Shown here: in pieces, positions 1-9,430 of the stretch
Layout of the letters: the number at the start of each line of letters is the position of its first letter
Position numbering within the stretch: position 1 is the first letter of the stretch
Assembly (NCBI RefSeq): GCF_947499695.1
Contig: NZ_CANMPQ010000002.1
Location: 1,054,001-1,118,000 of the forward strand
Direction: 5' to 3'
Source of the DNA: an uncultured Allomuricauda sp.
GTDB lineage: Bacteria; Bacteroidota; Bacteroidia; Flavobacteriales; Flavobacteriaceae
Length of the DNA: 64,000 nucleotides
Program-made: the position numbers and the translations under genes
The notes under the pieces: generated by a model
Told to the model about the DNA's origin: nothing
Database searches by the model: none
The model's input: only the letters and a program-made list of their open reading frames with translations

Positions 1-1422
1 AAACGGACCTTGGCTTCGCAGATGAGCGATGCCCAATTGGAAAGAACCAATGTCAAGGTGAAAGCCAGTACTCATGGTGAACTGTTTGCAGCCACAGGAG
101 AAGTGGTAAAATTCGATGGGTTTCTTAAAGTATACTTAGAAGGAATAGACGAAGAGGACCTCGCGGAAGAGCAAGAAGGCATGTTGCCAGCGTTGAGTGT
201 TGGAGAATCATTGCAGAACAATTTTATAACAGCGACCGAACGTTTTTCAAGACCACCATATCGCTATACGGAAGCATCTTTGGTTAAGAAATTGGAAGAG
301 TTGGGAATTGGAAGACCATCAACTTATGCTCCGACCATATCCACAATTCAAAACAGAGGATATGTTGAAAAAGGAACCGTTGAAGGAACCGAACGCAACT
401 ATGCACAGTTGATTTTGGAATCTGGAGATCTTACGGAAAAGAAACTTTCAGAAATGATAGGGTCTGATAAAGGCAAGTTGGTTCCCACCGATATTGGAAT
501 GATTGTAAATGATTTCTTGGTGAGCAACTTCAAAACGATTTTGGACTACAATTTCACCGCAAAAGTAGAAGAGAACTTTGATGAGATCGCTACTGGTGAC
601 GAGGATTGGAAAAAAATGATGAAGGAATTCTACAAAGACTTCCACCCAAATGTGCAGGATGTAGAGGAAAATGCGGATCGTGCAAGCGGTGAGCGTGTGC
701 TCGGAACAGATCCAAAATCAGGTAGACAAGTAGCTGCAAGATTAGGCCGTTTTGGGCCAATGGTTCAAATTGGAACAGTCGATGAAGAAGAAAAACCATT
801 GTTTGCCAGTCTGCTGCCAGAGCAGTCCATTACCACAATCAGCTTTGAAGAGGCAATGGAACTTTTTGAGTTGCCAAGAAAATTGGGAACTTATGAAGGT
901 GAAGATGTAGAAGCCAATGTGGGTCGTTTTGGACCTTATGTAAGATTTGGCAAAAAGTTCATTTCCCTGGCCAAAGGAGAGAGTGCCTTTGATGTAGATA
1001 TGGATCGAGCCATTGAATTGATTAAGGCCAAACAAATTGCGGATGCACCCATTGCACATTACGAGGATTTGGAAGTCACCAAGGGAGTAGGTCGATTTGG
1101 TCCATTTATTAAATGGAATGGGATGTTTATCAACGTAAATAAAAAATACGATTTTGATAATTTGACCAAGGACGATATTGTTGAATTGATCGAGGCAAAG
1201 AAAGTTAAGGAAGCTGAGAAGTTGGTTCAGGAATGGCCAGAAGAAAAAATCCGTATCGAAAAAGCACGCTGGGGCAGACACAGTATTATAAAGGGAAGAA
1301 TTAAGGTAGAACTTTCCAAAGATGTTGATGCTGCCAAGGTATCATTAGAGGAAGCAAAAGCGCTATTGGAAAAAAAGACACCTAAAAAGAAAACAAAAGC
1401 AAAGGCTAAAGCAAAAAAGTAA
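1..1422 (+). CDS. topA: DNA topoisomerase I, C-terminal part (5' end outside window)
   Basis: Type IA topoisomerase, which relaxes negative supercoils by cutting one strand through a tyrosine. The frame is open from base 1 with no stop, so the gene begins upstream; about 473 codons are present and the family is usually over 800 residues. The TOPRIM domain and catalytic tyrosine must therefore lie outside the window. Visible are the conserved RYTEASLVKKLEELGIGRPS block, then repeated C-terminal modules built around GRFGP (three clear copies), and a lysine/alanine-rich tail ending in KAKAKK that probably binds DNA. The stop is followed one base later by the next start, so the two genes are likely co-transcribed. 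Identity is very secure. Confidence 0.97.
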   Translation, partial: KRTLASQMSDAQLERTNVKVKASTHGELFAATGEVVKFDGFLKVYLEGIDEEDLAEEQEGMLPALSVGESLQNNFITATERFSRPPYRYTEASLVKKLEELGIGRPSTYAPTISTIQNRGYVEKGTVEGTERNYAQLILESGDLTEKKLSEMIGSDKGKLVPTDIGMIVNDFLVSNFKTILDYNFTAKVEENFDEIATGDEDWKKMMKEFYKDFHPNVQDVEENADRASGERVLGTDPKSGRQVAARLGRFGPMVQIGTVDEEEKPLFASLLPEQSITTISFEEAMELFELPRKLGTYEGEDVEANVGRFGPYVRFGKKFISLAKGESAFDVDMDRAIELIKAKQIADAPIAHYEDLEVTKGVGRFGPFIKWNGMFINVNKKYDFDNLTKDDIVELIEAKKVKEAEKLVQEWPEEKIRIEKARWGRHSIIKGRIKVELSKDVDAAKVSLEEAKALLEKKTPKKKTKAKAKAKK

Positions 1423-1423
1423 G

Positions 1424-2581
1424 ATGGCGTTCGATTTTTTGGTTCCTGTCAAGAAAAAAGTCCTGGCATTTTCAGAATTATTGCCTCCTCAGGCCCTTGG
1501 TAAAAACATTCATAAGCATACCGAGAAAAAAGGCTTGCCGGTCTTCGCCAATGCCACCGTTGCCATTTTCGGGGTTTTGGAATCCAGAAATGCCTACGAA
1601 AAAAAACCTGAGAAGCTTGATTTGGATGGAATACGTATCCAACTGTATCGATTAATGGCAGGGAATTGGAATTCCACCATCTTGGATATAGGAGATGTAG
1701 AAGAAGGAGATACAGTGGAAGACACCTATTTTGTGGTGAAGGAAATTGTTGCTGGACTTCTCGAAGAAAATATTATACCTATTATAATAGGTGCAACCCA
1801 AGATATTACTTTTCCAGCCTATAGAGCTTTTGATAAGATCAGGGATATGGTCAATCTTGTATCCATCGATAGTCGTTTCGATTTTGGTGAGGACGATGAG
1901 TTGATTTCCTCTCACTCCTACATGAGTAAGATTATCACGGATAAGCCCAATAATCTTTTCAACTTTTCCAATATTGGGTATCAAAGTTATTTTAATGCCC
2001 AGGAAGAAATGGATTTGATGGAGCGTCTTTTCTTTGACGCTTATAGATTGGGAGAGGTAGCCGCAAACTTGGAACTTGCCGAACCTGTACTACGAAATTC
2101 TCACATTGTTAGTTTGGACCTTAGGGCAGTAAGAGCAGGTGAGATGGGAATGCATCCCAATTTTTCCCCGAATGGATTTACGGGAAGAGAAATCTGCACC
2201 ATAGCCAGATATGCAGGTATTAGTGACAAAGTTTCCCTATTCGGAATTTATGAAGGGGAAAATTCACCACAAGCATTTCAAATGATTGCCCAGATTATTT
2301 GGTATTTTATTGAGGGAATAAGTTTTAGGGTAAAGGAATTCCCAAGTTCCAAAAGTGAAGATTTTACCAAGTTCACCGTGCCTACTGATACCGAAGAGCT
2401 CATATTCTACAAGAGCCATGTTACCGAGCGTTGGTGGGTAGAAGTACCATCAATTTTGCCTGAACATACTAAAACCAATTCGGTGGCGTTATTACCTTGC
2501 ACCGAAGGGGACTATTTGGATGCTTGCAACCAGAACATTCCAGAAAGGTGGTTCAAGGCCTACAGAAAGGGCTTTAACTAA
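1424..2581 (+). CDS. arginase/formimidoylglutamase-fold protein with degenerate metal site
   Basis: A 385-residue protein of the ureohydrolase (arginase/agmatinase/HutG) fold. The three metal-binding motifs can be located but are altered. GATQD stands where GGDHS is expected, DSRFD stands for DAHxD, and DLRAV stands for DxD. Compared with classical arginases, both metal-binding histidines and one aspartate are replaced, so a two-manganese hydrolase seems unlikely. The usual automatic label is formimidoylglutamase, but there are no histidine-degradation genes nearby. The gene sits between topA and gldK, one base after topA, which suggests translational coupling and perhaps a structural or regulatory role. 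Family membership is well supported; function is unknown. Confidence 0.85.
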   Translation: MAFDFLVPVKKKVLAFSELLPPQALGKNIHKHTEKKGLPVFANATVAIFGVLESRNAYEKKPEKLDLDGIRIQLYRLMAGNWNSTILDIGDVEEGDTVEDTYFVVKEIVAGLLEENIIPIIIGATQDITFPAYRAFDKIRDMVNLVSIDSRFDFGEDDELISSHSYMSKIITDKPNNLFNFSNIGYQSYFNAQEEMDLMERLFFDAYRLGEVAANLELAEPVLRNSHIVSLDLRAVRAGEMGMHPNFSPNGFTGREICTIARYAGISDKVSLFGIYEGENSPQAFQMIAQIIWYFIEGISFRVKEFPSSKSEDFTKFTVPTDTEELIFYKSHVTERWWVEVPSILPEHTKTNSVALLPCTEGDYLDACNQNIPERWFKAYRKGFN

Positions 2582-2702
2582 ACAAATTAAATTTTAAGCA
2601 TTAATTGTTTTTACACAATAAATTGTTCAAAAATCAGTTTTGATGAGTAATGAATTTGTGTTGTACAGTTTGTAATCTTAAATCGAAAATTTAACCTAAA
2701 GT

Positions 2703-4082
2703 ATGAGAAAGCTATTCTTTTCATCAATAGCATTTGTTTTTTTACTCGCAAGTTGCGGTTCAAATTCAAAGTCAAAAGGTGAACTGGTTGGGGCCAAAGG
2801 GAAAAAATGGTATCCAGAAAAGCCTTATGGAATGGAATTAATTCCACGAGGTTCCTATGTCATGGGTAAAGCTGAAGAGGATCAGGCGAAAGTTTTGAAC
2901 GCCCCTACAAGAACGGTTACCGTTCGTTCATTTTATATGGATGATACAGAAATCACAAATAGTGAGTACCGTCAATTTGTAGAGTGGGTAAAAGATTCTA
3001 TCACAAGAACCAAATTGGCTATTTTGGCCGATGAGTTAGGTTTTGGACCAGAAGACGAAGGTATCGGAGAATATGCATTTCAAGATGCAGATACTACGAA
3101 AATGTCAGTATATGACAAGTACATGCTCGATAACTATGCAGGTCTTGGTGAAACGGGATATGAAGGAAGAGCATTAAATACAGATGTTGATTTGGTATGG
3201 GACACCTCTGAATATCCAGATGAGTACTATGCTGAAATCATGGATTCAATATATCTTCCTGAAGAAGAAAGTTATAATGGATTAAGGACTTTAGATGTTA
3301 CCCAATTGAAATACAAGTATAATTGGATGGATATCGAAGCCGCTGCAAGAGCTAAAACAGGACGTAGAAAAGACTTTATCCGACAAGAAGTTGCTGAGAT
3401 TTACCCAGACACTACGGTTTGGATCAAAGATTTTGAGTACTCCTATAATGAGCCTATGCACAACGATTACTTTTGGCATGATGCCTACAGTGAATACCCT
3501 GTTGTTGGTGTAAACTGGATGCAGGCCAAGGCATTTTGTAACTGGAGAACCAAGTTTAAAAATGACGATCAAAAAAGTCGTGGAAGGCAATTCGTCAACC
3601 AGTTTAGACTGCCTACAGAAGCCGAATGGGAATATGCTGCCAGAGGTGGTATCGATGGAGGAACATACCCTTGGGGTGGACCTTATGTAATTAGTGATAC
3701 CGGTTGTTTTATGGCCAACTTTAAACCACAACGTGGGGATTATGCAGCAGATGCAGCCCTATATACTGTGGAGGCAAAGTCCTATGAGCCTAACGAATAC
3801 AACCTTTATAATATGGCTGGTAACGTAGCAGAATGGACAAGCTCAAGCTTTGATCAGGGCGCTTACGAATATCTGTCGACCATGAACCCAAATATAGGTT
3901 CTGGTCAGAACCAAAGAAAAGTAATCCGAGGAGGATCTTGGAAAGATGTCGCTTACTTCTTGCAAGTAAGCACCAGAGATTATGAATACCAAGATTCTGC
4001 CCGAAGCTATATTGGATTCCGAACCGTTCAAGATTATATGGGCGAAGAGGATTCTACAAAAGGACAAGGACTTCCTAACTAA
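2703..4082 (+). CDS. gldK: gliding motility / type IX secretion lipoprotein GldK
   Basis: Outer-membrane-associated lipoprotein of the type IX secretion system. With GldN it forms the large periplasmic ring. The N-terminus is a lipoprotein signal (about 18 residues ending in LLASC). Most of the 459 residues form a formylglycine-generating-enzyme-like (FGE-sulfatase) fold, seen in blocks such as RLPTEAEWEYAARGG, NMAGNVAEWTSS and VIRGGSW, with a long insertion rich in acidic and aromatic residues. Being a GldK, it is not expected to be a working formylglycine enzyme. It is first in the gldKLMN block. A 121 bp gap separates it from the upstream gene and could hold a promoter. Confidence 0.95.
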   Translation: MRKLFFSSIAFVFLLASCGSNSKSKGELVGAKGKKWYPEKPYGMELIPRGSYVMGKAEEDQAKVLNAPTRTVTVRSFYMDDTEITNSEYRQFVEWVKDSITRTKLAILADELGFGPEDEGIGEYAFQDADTTKMSVYDKYMLDNYAGLGETGYEGRALNTDVDLVWDTSEYPDEYYAEIMDSIYLPEEESYNGLRTLDVTQLKYKYNWMDIEAAARAKTGRRKDFIRQEVAEIYPDTTVWIKDFEYSYNEPMHNDYFWHDAYSEYPVVGVNWMQAKAFCNWRTKFKNDDQKSRGRQFVNQFRLPTEAEWEYAARGGIDGGTYPWGGPYVISDTGCFMANFKPQRGDYAADAALYTVEAKSYEPNEYNLYNMAGNVAEWTSSSFDQGAYEYLSTMNPNIGSGQNQRKVIRGGSWKDVAYFLQVSTRDYEYQDSARSYIGFRTVQDYMGEEDSTKGQGLPN

Positions 4083-4176
4083 TTATTATCATTGTAAAAG
4101 AAAAGAGAGCATTATATAAATATTAACCAAGTAGTAACCAAATACTTATTTATATAACTTAATTAAAACTAGAATT

Positions 4177-4827
4177 ATGGCACAGTCAAAATCAACAAAA
4201 AAGCTGTTTAACATGGCCTACGGGCTTGGAGCATCAGTAGTAATTATTGGTGCATTATTTAAGATTCTTCACTGGGAATTCGGACCACTGAACGGTGGAA
4301 TCTTACTTGCTATTGGACTTATTACTGAAGCACTAATTTTTGCAATCAGTGCATTTGAACCAGTAGACGACGAATTAGATTGGTCTTTGGTGTATCCTGA
4401 ATTGAATAATGGTCAGTCCAAAGGAAACAAAAATGACGCTAAGCAAGCCAAAGAAGCTGAGGGTCTTCTTTCCAGAAAATTGGACGATCTTTTAAAAGAA
4501 GCGAATATCGATTCTGAACTTTTCACAAGTTTAGGAGATAGCATCAAGAATTTTGAAGGTGCTGCTAAAGGTATTGCCCCAACTACGGATGCTATCCAAC
4601 ACACTAAGAAATATTCTGAAGAGCTGTCACATGCTGCTGCTCAGATGGAATCTTTGAACAGCCTGTATAAAGTACAATTGGAAAGCGCTAGTCGTCAAGC
4701 TTCTATCAACGAAGAAGTTGTACAGAACGCAGGTGCTCTTAAGGAGCAAATGGAATCATTGGCAACTAACCTTTCTTCCTTGAATGGAGTATACGGTGGT
4801 ATGTTGTCTGCTATGGCCAAAAACTAA
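4177..4827 (+). CDS. gldL: T9SS / gliding motor inner-membrane protein GldL
   Basis: Inner-membrane part of the GldLM proton-driven motor that powers type IX secretion and gliding. Two transmembrane helices lie at about residues 12-32 and 38-60. The charged residues described for this family are visible inside them: K29 and H32 at the end of helix 1 and E51 in helix 2. The remaining 150 residues are a cytoplasmic, mostly helical, coiled-coil-prone tail. Length (216 residues) fits the family. It follows gldK after 94 bp and precedes gldM after 48 bp. Confidence 0.95.
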   Translation: MAQSKSTKKLFNMAYGLGASVVIIGALFKILHWEFGPLNGGILLAIGLITEALIFAISAFEPVDDELDWSLVYPELNNGQSKGNKNDAKQAKEAEGLLSRKLDDLLKEANIDSELFTSLGDSIKNFEGAAKGIAPTTDAIQHTKKYSEELSHAAAQMESLNSLYKVQLESASRQASINEEVVQNAGALKEQMESLATNLSSLNGVYGGMLSAMAKN

Positions 4828-4875
4828 TTAGAGACCCCAGATCAAATTAATTATTAATTCTAATTAGAGAAAAAC

Positions 4876-6435
4876 ATGGCATCAGGAAAAGAAACCCCAC
4901 GTCAGAAGATGATCAACCTTATGTACTTGATCTTCATCGCGATGTTGGCCTTAAATATGAGTAAAGAAGTTCTTGCGGCGTTCGGTATTATGAACGAAAA
5001 GCTTGAGACTTCCAACATCAAGACTACAGAAAGTAACGATAACTTTTTGGCTAGTCTTGAGACCAAAGCTTCTGAAGACGAAAAGAAGTATGGTGAATTA
5101 TATCAAAATGCACAGAAGATAAAAAGCTTATCTCAAGAGTATTATGATTACTTGGAAACCCTTAAAAAAGGTATGACCGAAAAACTTGAGGATCCTAAGG
5201 ATTACGCAAGAATGGACAACTCTGATTATTTAGATCAGACTCTTTTTCAAGGTGATAATTTATCTCCAAAAGGTAAAGAATTCATGAAAAGAATCAATGA
5301 TTATAAGACTCAAGTTGCTGCTATTGCACCTGCAGCCCTAAAAGAAGCTGTTAATACACGCTTTCAAACAGGAGATGCAAATGGTAAAGTAGAAAAAAGA
5401 GATGGCACCAAGCAAGATTGGATCAACTATCACTATGAAGGTTATCCTTTAGTAGCTTCTTTGGCTAAATTAACAGCGCTTCAAGCGGATGTTAAAGCAA
5501 CAGAAGAAGATGCTTTAAAATCGATGTTGGAAGGTGAACTTACTAATCAAGTTTCATTGACAAACTTTGCTACGTCATTGCTTGCATCTAAGTCTGCTTT
5601 TTATAATGGAGACAAGTACGATGGTAAAATTATCATCAGTAAAACAGATAAAACATCTACACCAGTAAAAGCTGAATTGACTTTAGACGGCAGAAAACTG
5701 ACTGAAGGTAAAGACTATAAGTTAGAAGCTGGTGGTGTTCAAATGTTGATTGGTGCCGGTAACCCTGGTGACCATGAGATTGTTGGTACAATGTTCTTTA
5801 TGCAAGACGGAGAAGAAATTCCTGTAGAAGTTAAAAATTCTTTTGCTACAATTTCAAAGCCTAATGCCGCTGTAATTGCTGCTGATAAGATGAATGTGGT
5901 ATACCGCGGAGTTGCTAACCCAATGACTATTTCCATTCCTGGTATTCCTGATAACAAAGTTAGTGCTTCTGCACCTGGTTTATCCAGAAGAGCAGGTAGC
6001 AAGTATGTTATGAACCCAGGTAAAGGTAGAGAAGTTACAATCAGTGCTTCTGGTGTATTGCCTGATGGTCAAAGAATCAGCACACCTGCAACCTTCCGTA
6101 TCAAGGATATTCCTAGACCAGGAGGTACCGTACGTGGTGAAGCGGGTAGCGTTAAAATGCCACGAAGAAACCTTGAGATTTCTACTGTAGGTGCAATGTT
6201 GGAAGACTTTGATTTTGATTTGAACCTTGCCGTTAGCGGATTTAAGTTCAAAGTGCCAGGTCAACCTACCATCACTGTAAACGGTAATAAATTGGATGGA
6301 AGAGCCAAATCTGCTCTAAAAAGAGCTAAAAGAGGCGAAGCTGTTCAGATATTCGATATCAAGGCCTACATTACAAACAACAGAAGCTACAAGCTGAAGA
6401 AGATTTCTCCTGTTGTTGTAGAGCTTACAAACTAA
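4876..6435 (+). CDS. gldM: T9SS / gliding motor protein GldM
   Basis: Partner of GldL: one N-terminal transmembrane helix (about residues 13-33, motif LMYLIFIAMLALN) packs with GldL helices, and a long periplasmic rod of several beta domains transmits motion to the GldK/GldN ring. At 519 residues it has the usual length. The start context MASGKETPRQKM is typical of flavobacterial GldM. The upstream spacer and the short gap to gldN indicate an operon. Confidence 0.95.
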   Translation: MASGKETPRQKMINLMYLIFIAMLALNMSKEVLAAFGIMNEKLETSNIKTTESNDNFLASLETKASEDEKKYGELYQNAQKIKSLSQEYYDYLETLKKGMTEKLEDPKDYARMDNSDYLDQTLFQGDNLSPKGKEFMKRINDYKTQVAAIAPAALKEAVNTRFQTGDANGKVEKRDGTKQDWINYHYEGYPLVASLAKLTALQADVKATEEDALKSMLEGELTNQVSLTNFATSLLASKSAFYNGDKYDGKIIISKTDKTSTPVKAELTLDGRKLTEGKDYKLEAGGVQMLIGAGNPGDHEIVGTMFFMQDGEEIPVEVKNSFATISKPNAAVIAADKMNVVYRGVANPMTISIPGIPDNKVSASAPGLSRRAGSKYVMNPGKGREVTISASGVLPDGQRISTPATFRIKDIPRPGGTVRGEAGSVKMPRRNLEISTVGAMLEDFDFDLNLAVSGFKFKVPGQPTITVNGNKLDGRAKSALKRAKRGEAVQIFDIKAYITNNRSYKLKKISPVVVELTN

Positions 6436-6459
6436 TAAAAGTATAGAAGTTAGTAAATC

Positions 6460-7362
6460 ATGAATTGGAAAAATGCATTTTTAATTGGAGCTTTAAGCTT
6501 ATTGCCAGTATCAATGATGGCGCAGGCGAACATTTTGAACGCCAAGTTGCCGGATGATATCGGAAAAAAGACCGAAGCTCAAATAGAACAAGACAATGAC
6601 GCCCCCCTAAAATATGGTTATGTGGATGACAGGGATATCCTTTGGTCCAAAACTATTTGGGAAGTGATTGACTTGGATGAGCGTGTTAATTTTCCATTAT
6701 ACTACCCAACCGATACCATTGGTATTGGAGGGGATAGAAGGTCACTTTACCATGTTTTGATGAAAAACATTAAAAACGGAAACTTGACCGAGGTATATAC
6801 GGATTCATACTTCACTGAAAAGCGAAAGTTTGATGATTTAACCGCCACATTAAGTAAGGTCGATACCACAGATCTTGGATATGAGCAATTGAATGCTGGA
6901 GAGCAGATTTCTGCGGAATTTATAAACCAAAGAGATTTGAATGCAGCTGATATTGAAGAATATCGTACCAAAGGAATCTGGTATTTTGATAAGCGTCAGG
7001 GAGAATTAAAATATAGGCTGTTGGGTATAGCACCAGTAGCTCCTGACGTAAACTTTATCGATGACGAATCTGTAGATCCGGGAGAGAATAAAGTAGAATT
7101 GTTTTGGGTCTGGTATCCAGCTGCAAGACAAATTCTGCACGATGCAAAGGTGTATAACCAACGCAACTCGGCCCGCCCAATCTCCTTCGATATGCTATTA
7201 AACGCACGTCGTTTCAATGGAGTGATCTACAAGGAAGACAATGTTCACGGAGACCGTGAAATTGACGACTACGTTTTTGATAATGCCTTGTTCCAACTAT
7301 TGGAAGCCAAACGAATTAAAGAGGTTATCCGAGATAGGGAACAAGATATGTGGGCTTACTAA
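6460..7362 (+). CDS. gldN: T9SS / gliding ring protein GldN
   Basis: Periplasmic protein that assembles with GldK into the T9SS ring under the outer membrane. It has a cleavable signal peptide (about 21 residues, ending SMMAQA) and 300 residues in total. The family signature is visible in the YGYVDDRDILWSKTIWEVIDLDERVN region and the later ELFWVWYPAARQILHDAKV segment (each read here only as the diagnostic block). It is the last gene of the gldKLMN block, followed within 40 bp by a strong intrinsic terminator. Confidence 0.95.
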   Translation: MNWKNAFLIGALSLLPVSMMAQANILNAKLPDDIGKKTEAQIEQDNDAPLKYGYVDDRDILWSKTIWEVIDLDERVNFPLYYPTDTIGIGGDRRSLYHVLMKNIKNGNLTEVYTDSYFTEKRKFDDLTATLSKVDTTDLGYEQLNAGEQISAEFINQRDLNAADIEEYRTKGIWYFDKRQGELKYRLLGIAPVAPDVNFIDDESVDPGENKVELFWVWYPAARQILHDAKVYNQRNSARPISFDMLLNARRFNGVIYKEDNVHGDREIDDYVFDNALFQLLEAKRIKEVIRDREQDMWAY

Positions 7363-7397
7363 GCCATAGATTAAGATTTCCAATTCAAATCATACAG

Positions 7398-7430
7398 ACG
7401 CCGCTCAATTGAGCGGCGTTCTTTATTTTA
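7398..7430 (+). terminator. intrinsic terminator after gldN
   Basis: A perfect 9 bp stem, ACGCCGCTC paired with GAGCGGCGT across an AATT loop (7398-7419), is followed by a T-rich run (TTCTTTATTTTA). It stands 36 bases after the gldN stop and ends the gldKLMN transcript. Confidence 0.9.
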
Positions 7431-7445
7431 TCATTTTGTCTGAAA

Positions 7446-7470
7446 TGTCATGCTGAGCTTGTCGAAGCAT
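7446..7470. repeat. short semi-palindromic dispersed repeat
   Basis: The stretch begins TGTCATGCTGAGCTTGTC and ends GAAGCAT. Its ends (ATGCT and AGCAT) are inverted, so it can fold into a small hairpin. From memory this CATGCTGAGC/TCGAAGCAT word is a repeat found scattered between genes in many Bacteroidota genomes, often in many copies. No second copy was seen in this window. It lies just past the gldN terminator. Confidence 0.6.
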
Positions 7471-7726
7471 AGTTCTAAAGAATTGCCATTATAGCTCAGA
7501 ATGTCGGTGAACCAACAAAACTCAAAACACAGGCAACCACTAGTATTCTATTTACGTCTTTATAGAAAACAACTGGACCAATACAAAAAATAGTATTCGC
7601 AATCATACCTGTGATTCCCATACGTTTAAATTATGCTCAATCGTCCAAAGAACTATCAAGACGTATAAGTTCTGTAACAAGCTGAGGATATAGTCGTATT
7701 CAATTAAAAACTAAAGAAGATTATTA
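7471..7726. other. non-coding interval, nothing recognised
   Basis: About 250 bases of AT-rich sequence between the repeat and the amidohydrolase gene. No open frame of useful length, tRNA-like fold or strong hairpin was seen. A promoter for the downstream gene must lie here, but no clean TAnnTTTG box was found near the start. Confidence 0.5.
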
Positions 7727-9217
7727 ATGAAAAAATTACTAACTATTCTCCTGGTTACAATTTTACTCTCTTGTCAGGACAATAAAGAACAAACGAATCT
7801 TACAGAGGGCGTATACATATCTAATGTTACCATAATCTCAACAGAAGATGGCACTTACAGCCCTTATATAGGTCATTTAGTGATTGAAAAAGATAAAATC
7901 ATTTATGTGGGTAAGGATGAGCCAAGCATAAGCGGAACATTTGAACAGATCGATGGAACTAGAAAATTCATAATTCCAGGGTTAATCGATAGTCATGTTC
8001 ATATGACAGATGTACAAGGAATGCGTCAAGACCATATAGAAAAATACCCTGATCTAGTTAAAGAATTTAATAACCAAATACCTAGAAGTTATTTATACTA
8101 TGGCTTTACCACTATCATTAATCTTGGGGGTATATCAGATGAACGAATCAATTCTTTTAATATCCAACCATTAAAACCCGATTTATATCATATTGGATAT
8201 TCTGGAGCTACGATTGCAAATGGTTACCCAATGATTTATACACCTGAAGAATTTCGATTTGAAATTGAGCCAAATTTCATATACGTGGAAAGTCAAGCGG
8301 AGCATATTCCAGATAAGTATAACCCAGCCGACCATACACCCAAAGCAGTGGTTAATCGTATTAAAAATTCCGGGGCGATTGCTGTAAAATCTTATTATGA
8401 GTCAGGTTTTGGACGCATGTCCAATTTACCATTACCAACAAAAAGTATTATGACTGAATTACTTAACGAGTCACATGCAAATGGGCTTGTCCTAACGGTT
8501 CATGCCAATTCACTTGAAGGACATTCTTTTATGGTTGACGTGGGGGTAGATATTTTAGCGCACGGATTATGGAAATGGGAAAAGTATAAGGATGTACCAG
8601 CGGACTCTCTTCCATTAGAAATAAAAGAAACGTTGGATTTACAAATTCAAAAACAAATAGGCTATACCCCCACATTAACCGTCATTGAAGGAGAGGAAGC
8701 TTTGGTTGATAATAAATTCCTTAATCAGTCTGCCTTAAAAAAAGTGGTTCCTAAAAATTTACTTGAATGGTATAACACTGAAGAAGGACAATGGTTCGCC
8801 AAAGAACTTTTTAGTGAATCTAATGTAGAAGAGGTACATACACGCTATGGCAATGCACAAGCTCATGCCATGCTAGTTTTAAAATACCTTTCTGACAATA
8901 ATGGTCTAATTCTATTTGGTACAGATACTCCATCTGGCCCAATTTATAGCAATCAACCTGGTCATAATGGAAATTGGGAGCTTAGATTGATGAAAGAAGC
9001 GGGAGTCCCCTTAAATAAAATACTTGCGTCCGCTACATTTAATAATGCCAAAGCTTTTCATTTAGATTCTTCTCTTGGTTCATTGGCTACCGGAAAAAAG
9101 GCTAATATAATTCTGATGAATAAAAACCCTTTAATGGATATCGATGCATATGATGCCATAGAGAAAGTTGTCATTGGCGGTAAAGTCATAAAAAGGGAGG
9201 CTTTAGAAGCCAAATAA
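7727..9217 (+). CDS. amidohydrolase-family lipoprotein (imidazolonepropionase-like)
   Basis: Metal-dependent hydrolase of the amidohydrolase superfamily, exported as a lipoprotein (signal ending LLSCQ at residues 13-17). The fold is shown by the start of the barrel, PGLIDSHVHMTD with metal histidines H90 and H92, a conserved lysine in GAIAVKSYYESG, the later VHANS and ILAHGLW histidines, and the LFGTDTPSG aspartate. The C-terminal SLATGKKANIILMNKNPLMD block is typical of imidazolonepropionase/prolidase-like members. It stands alone with its own 5' gap. The substrate cannot be told from sequence; cyclic imides or peptides are possibilities. Confidence 0.88.
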   Translation: MKKLLTILLVTILLSCQDNKEQTNLTEGVYISNVTIISTEDGTYSPYIGHLVIEKDKIIYVGKDEPSISGTFEQIDGTRKFIIPGLIDSHVHMTDVQGMRQDHIEKYPDLVKEFNNQIPRSYLYYGFTTIINLGGISDERINSFNIQPLKPDLYHIGYSGATIANGYPMIYTPEEFRFEIEPNFIYVESQAEHIPDKYNPADHTPKAVVNRIKNSGAIAVKSYYESGFGRMSNLPLPTKSIMTELLNESHANGLVLTVHANSLEGHSFMVDVGVDILAHGLWKWEKYKDVPADSLPLEIKETLDLQIQKQIGYTPTLTVIEGEEALVDNKFLNQSALKKVVPKNLLEWYNTEEGQWFAKELFSESNVEEVHTRYGNAQAHAMLVLKYLSDNNGLILFGTDTPSGPIYSNQPGHNGNWELRLMKEAGVPLNKILASATFNNAKAFHLDSSLGSLATGKKANIILMNKNPLMDIDAYDAIEKVVIGGKVIKREALEAK

Positions 9218-9418
9218 TAACTGACCTCAACATTGACTAAATACAATGGTGTCGTTATAGCCTATTTCCACAGATTCTTGCAGGTTTTCAGTTTGATCTG
9301 TACATAAGTTAATCGCTAAACCACACAACTGCTTATAGTCAAAACGATAGGTACGACCCTTTCGTCTTAATACCGTGGATCATCCATTACCCTCCCTCCA
9401 ACACCCGTCAGATATCCC

Positions 9419-9426
9419 TACTTTTG
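9419..9426 (+). promoter_or_regulatory. candidate -7 box TACTTTTG
   Basis: An exact match to the Bacteroidota -7 consensus TAnnTTTG. It ends only 4 bases before the ATG at 9431, so the transcript from it would be leaderless or nearly so. No clear -33 TTTG element was identified. Confidence 0.55.
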
Positions 9427-9430
9427 TGGT

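Noticed and set aside
742..1281. 179-codon open frame opposite topA
   Set aside because: It is wholly inside topA, with no family pattern, and its composition is explained by the complement of a lysine/glutamate-rich gene.
3291..3731. 146-codon open frame opposite gldK
   Set aside because: Shadow of gldK; no recognisable domain or start context.
2703..4082. Formylglycine-generating enzyme activating the sulfatase
   Set aside because: The domain is FGE-like, but gene order and lipoprotein signal identify GldK, a structural ring protein; it is 16 kb from the sulfatase.
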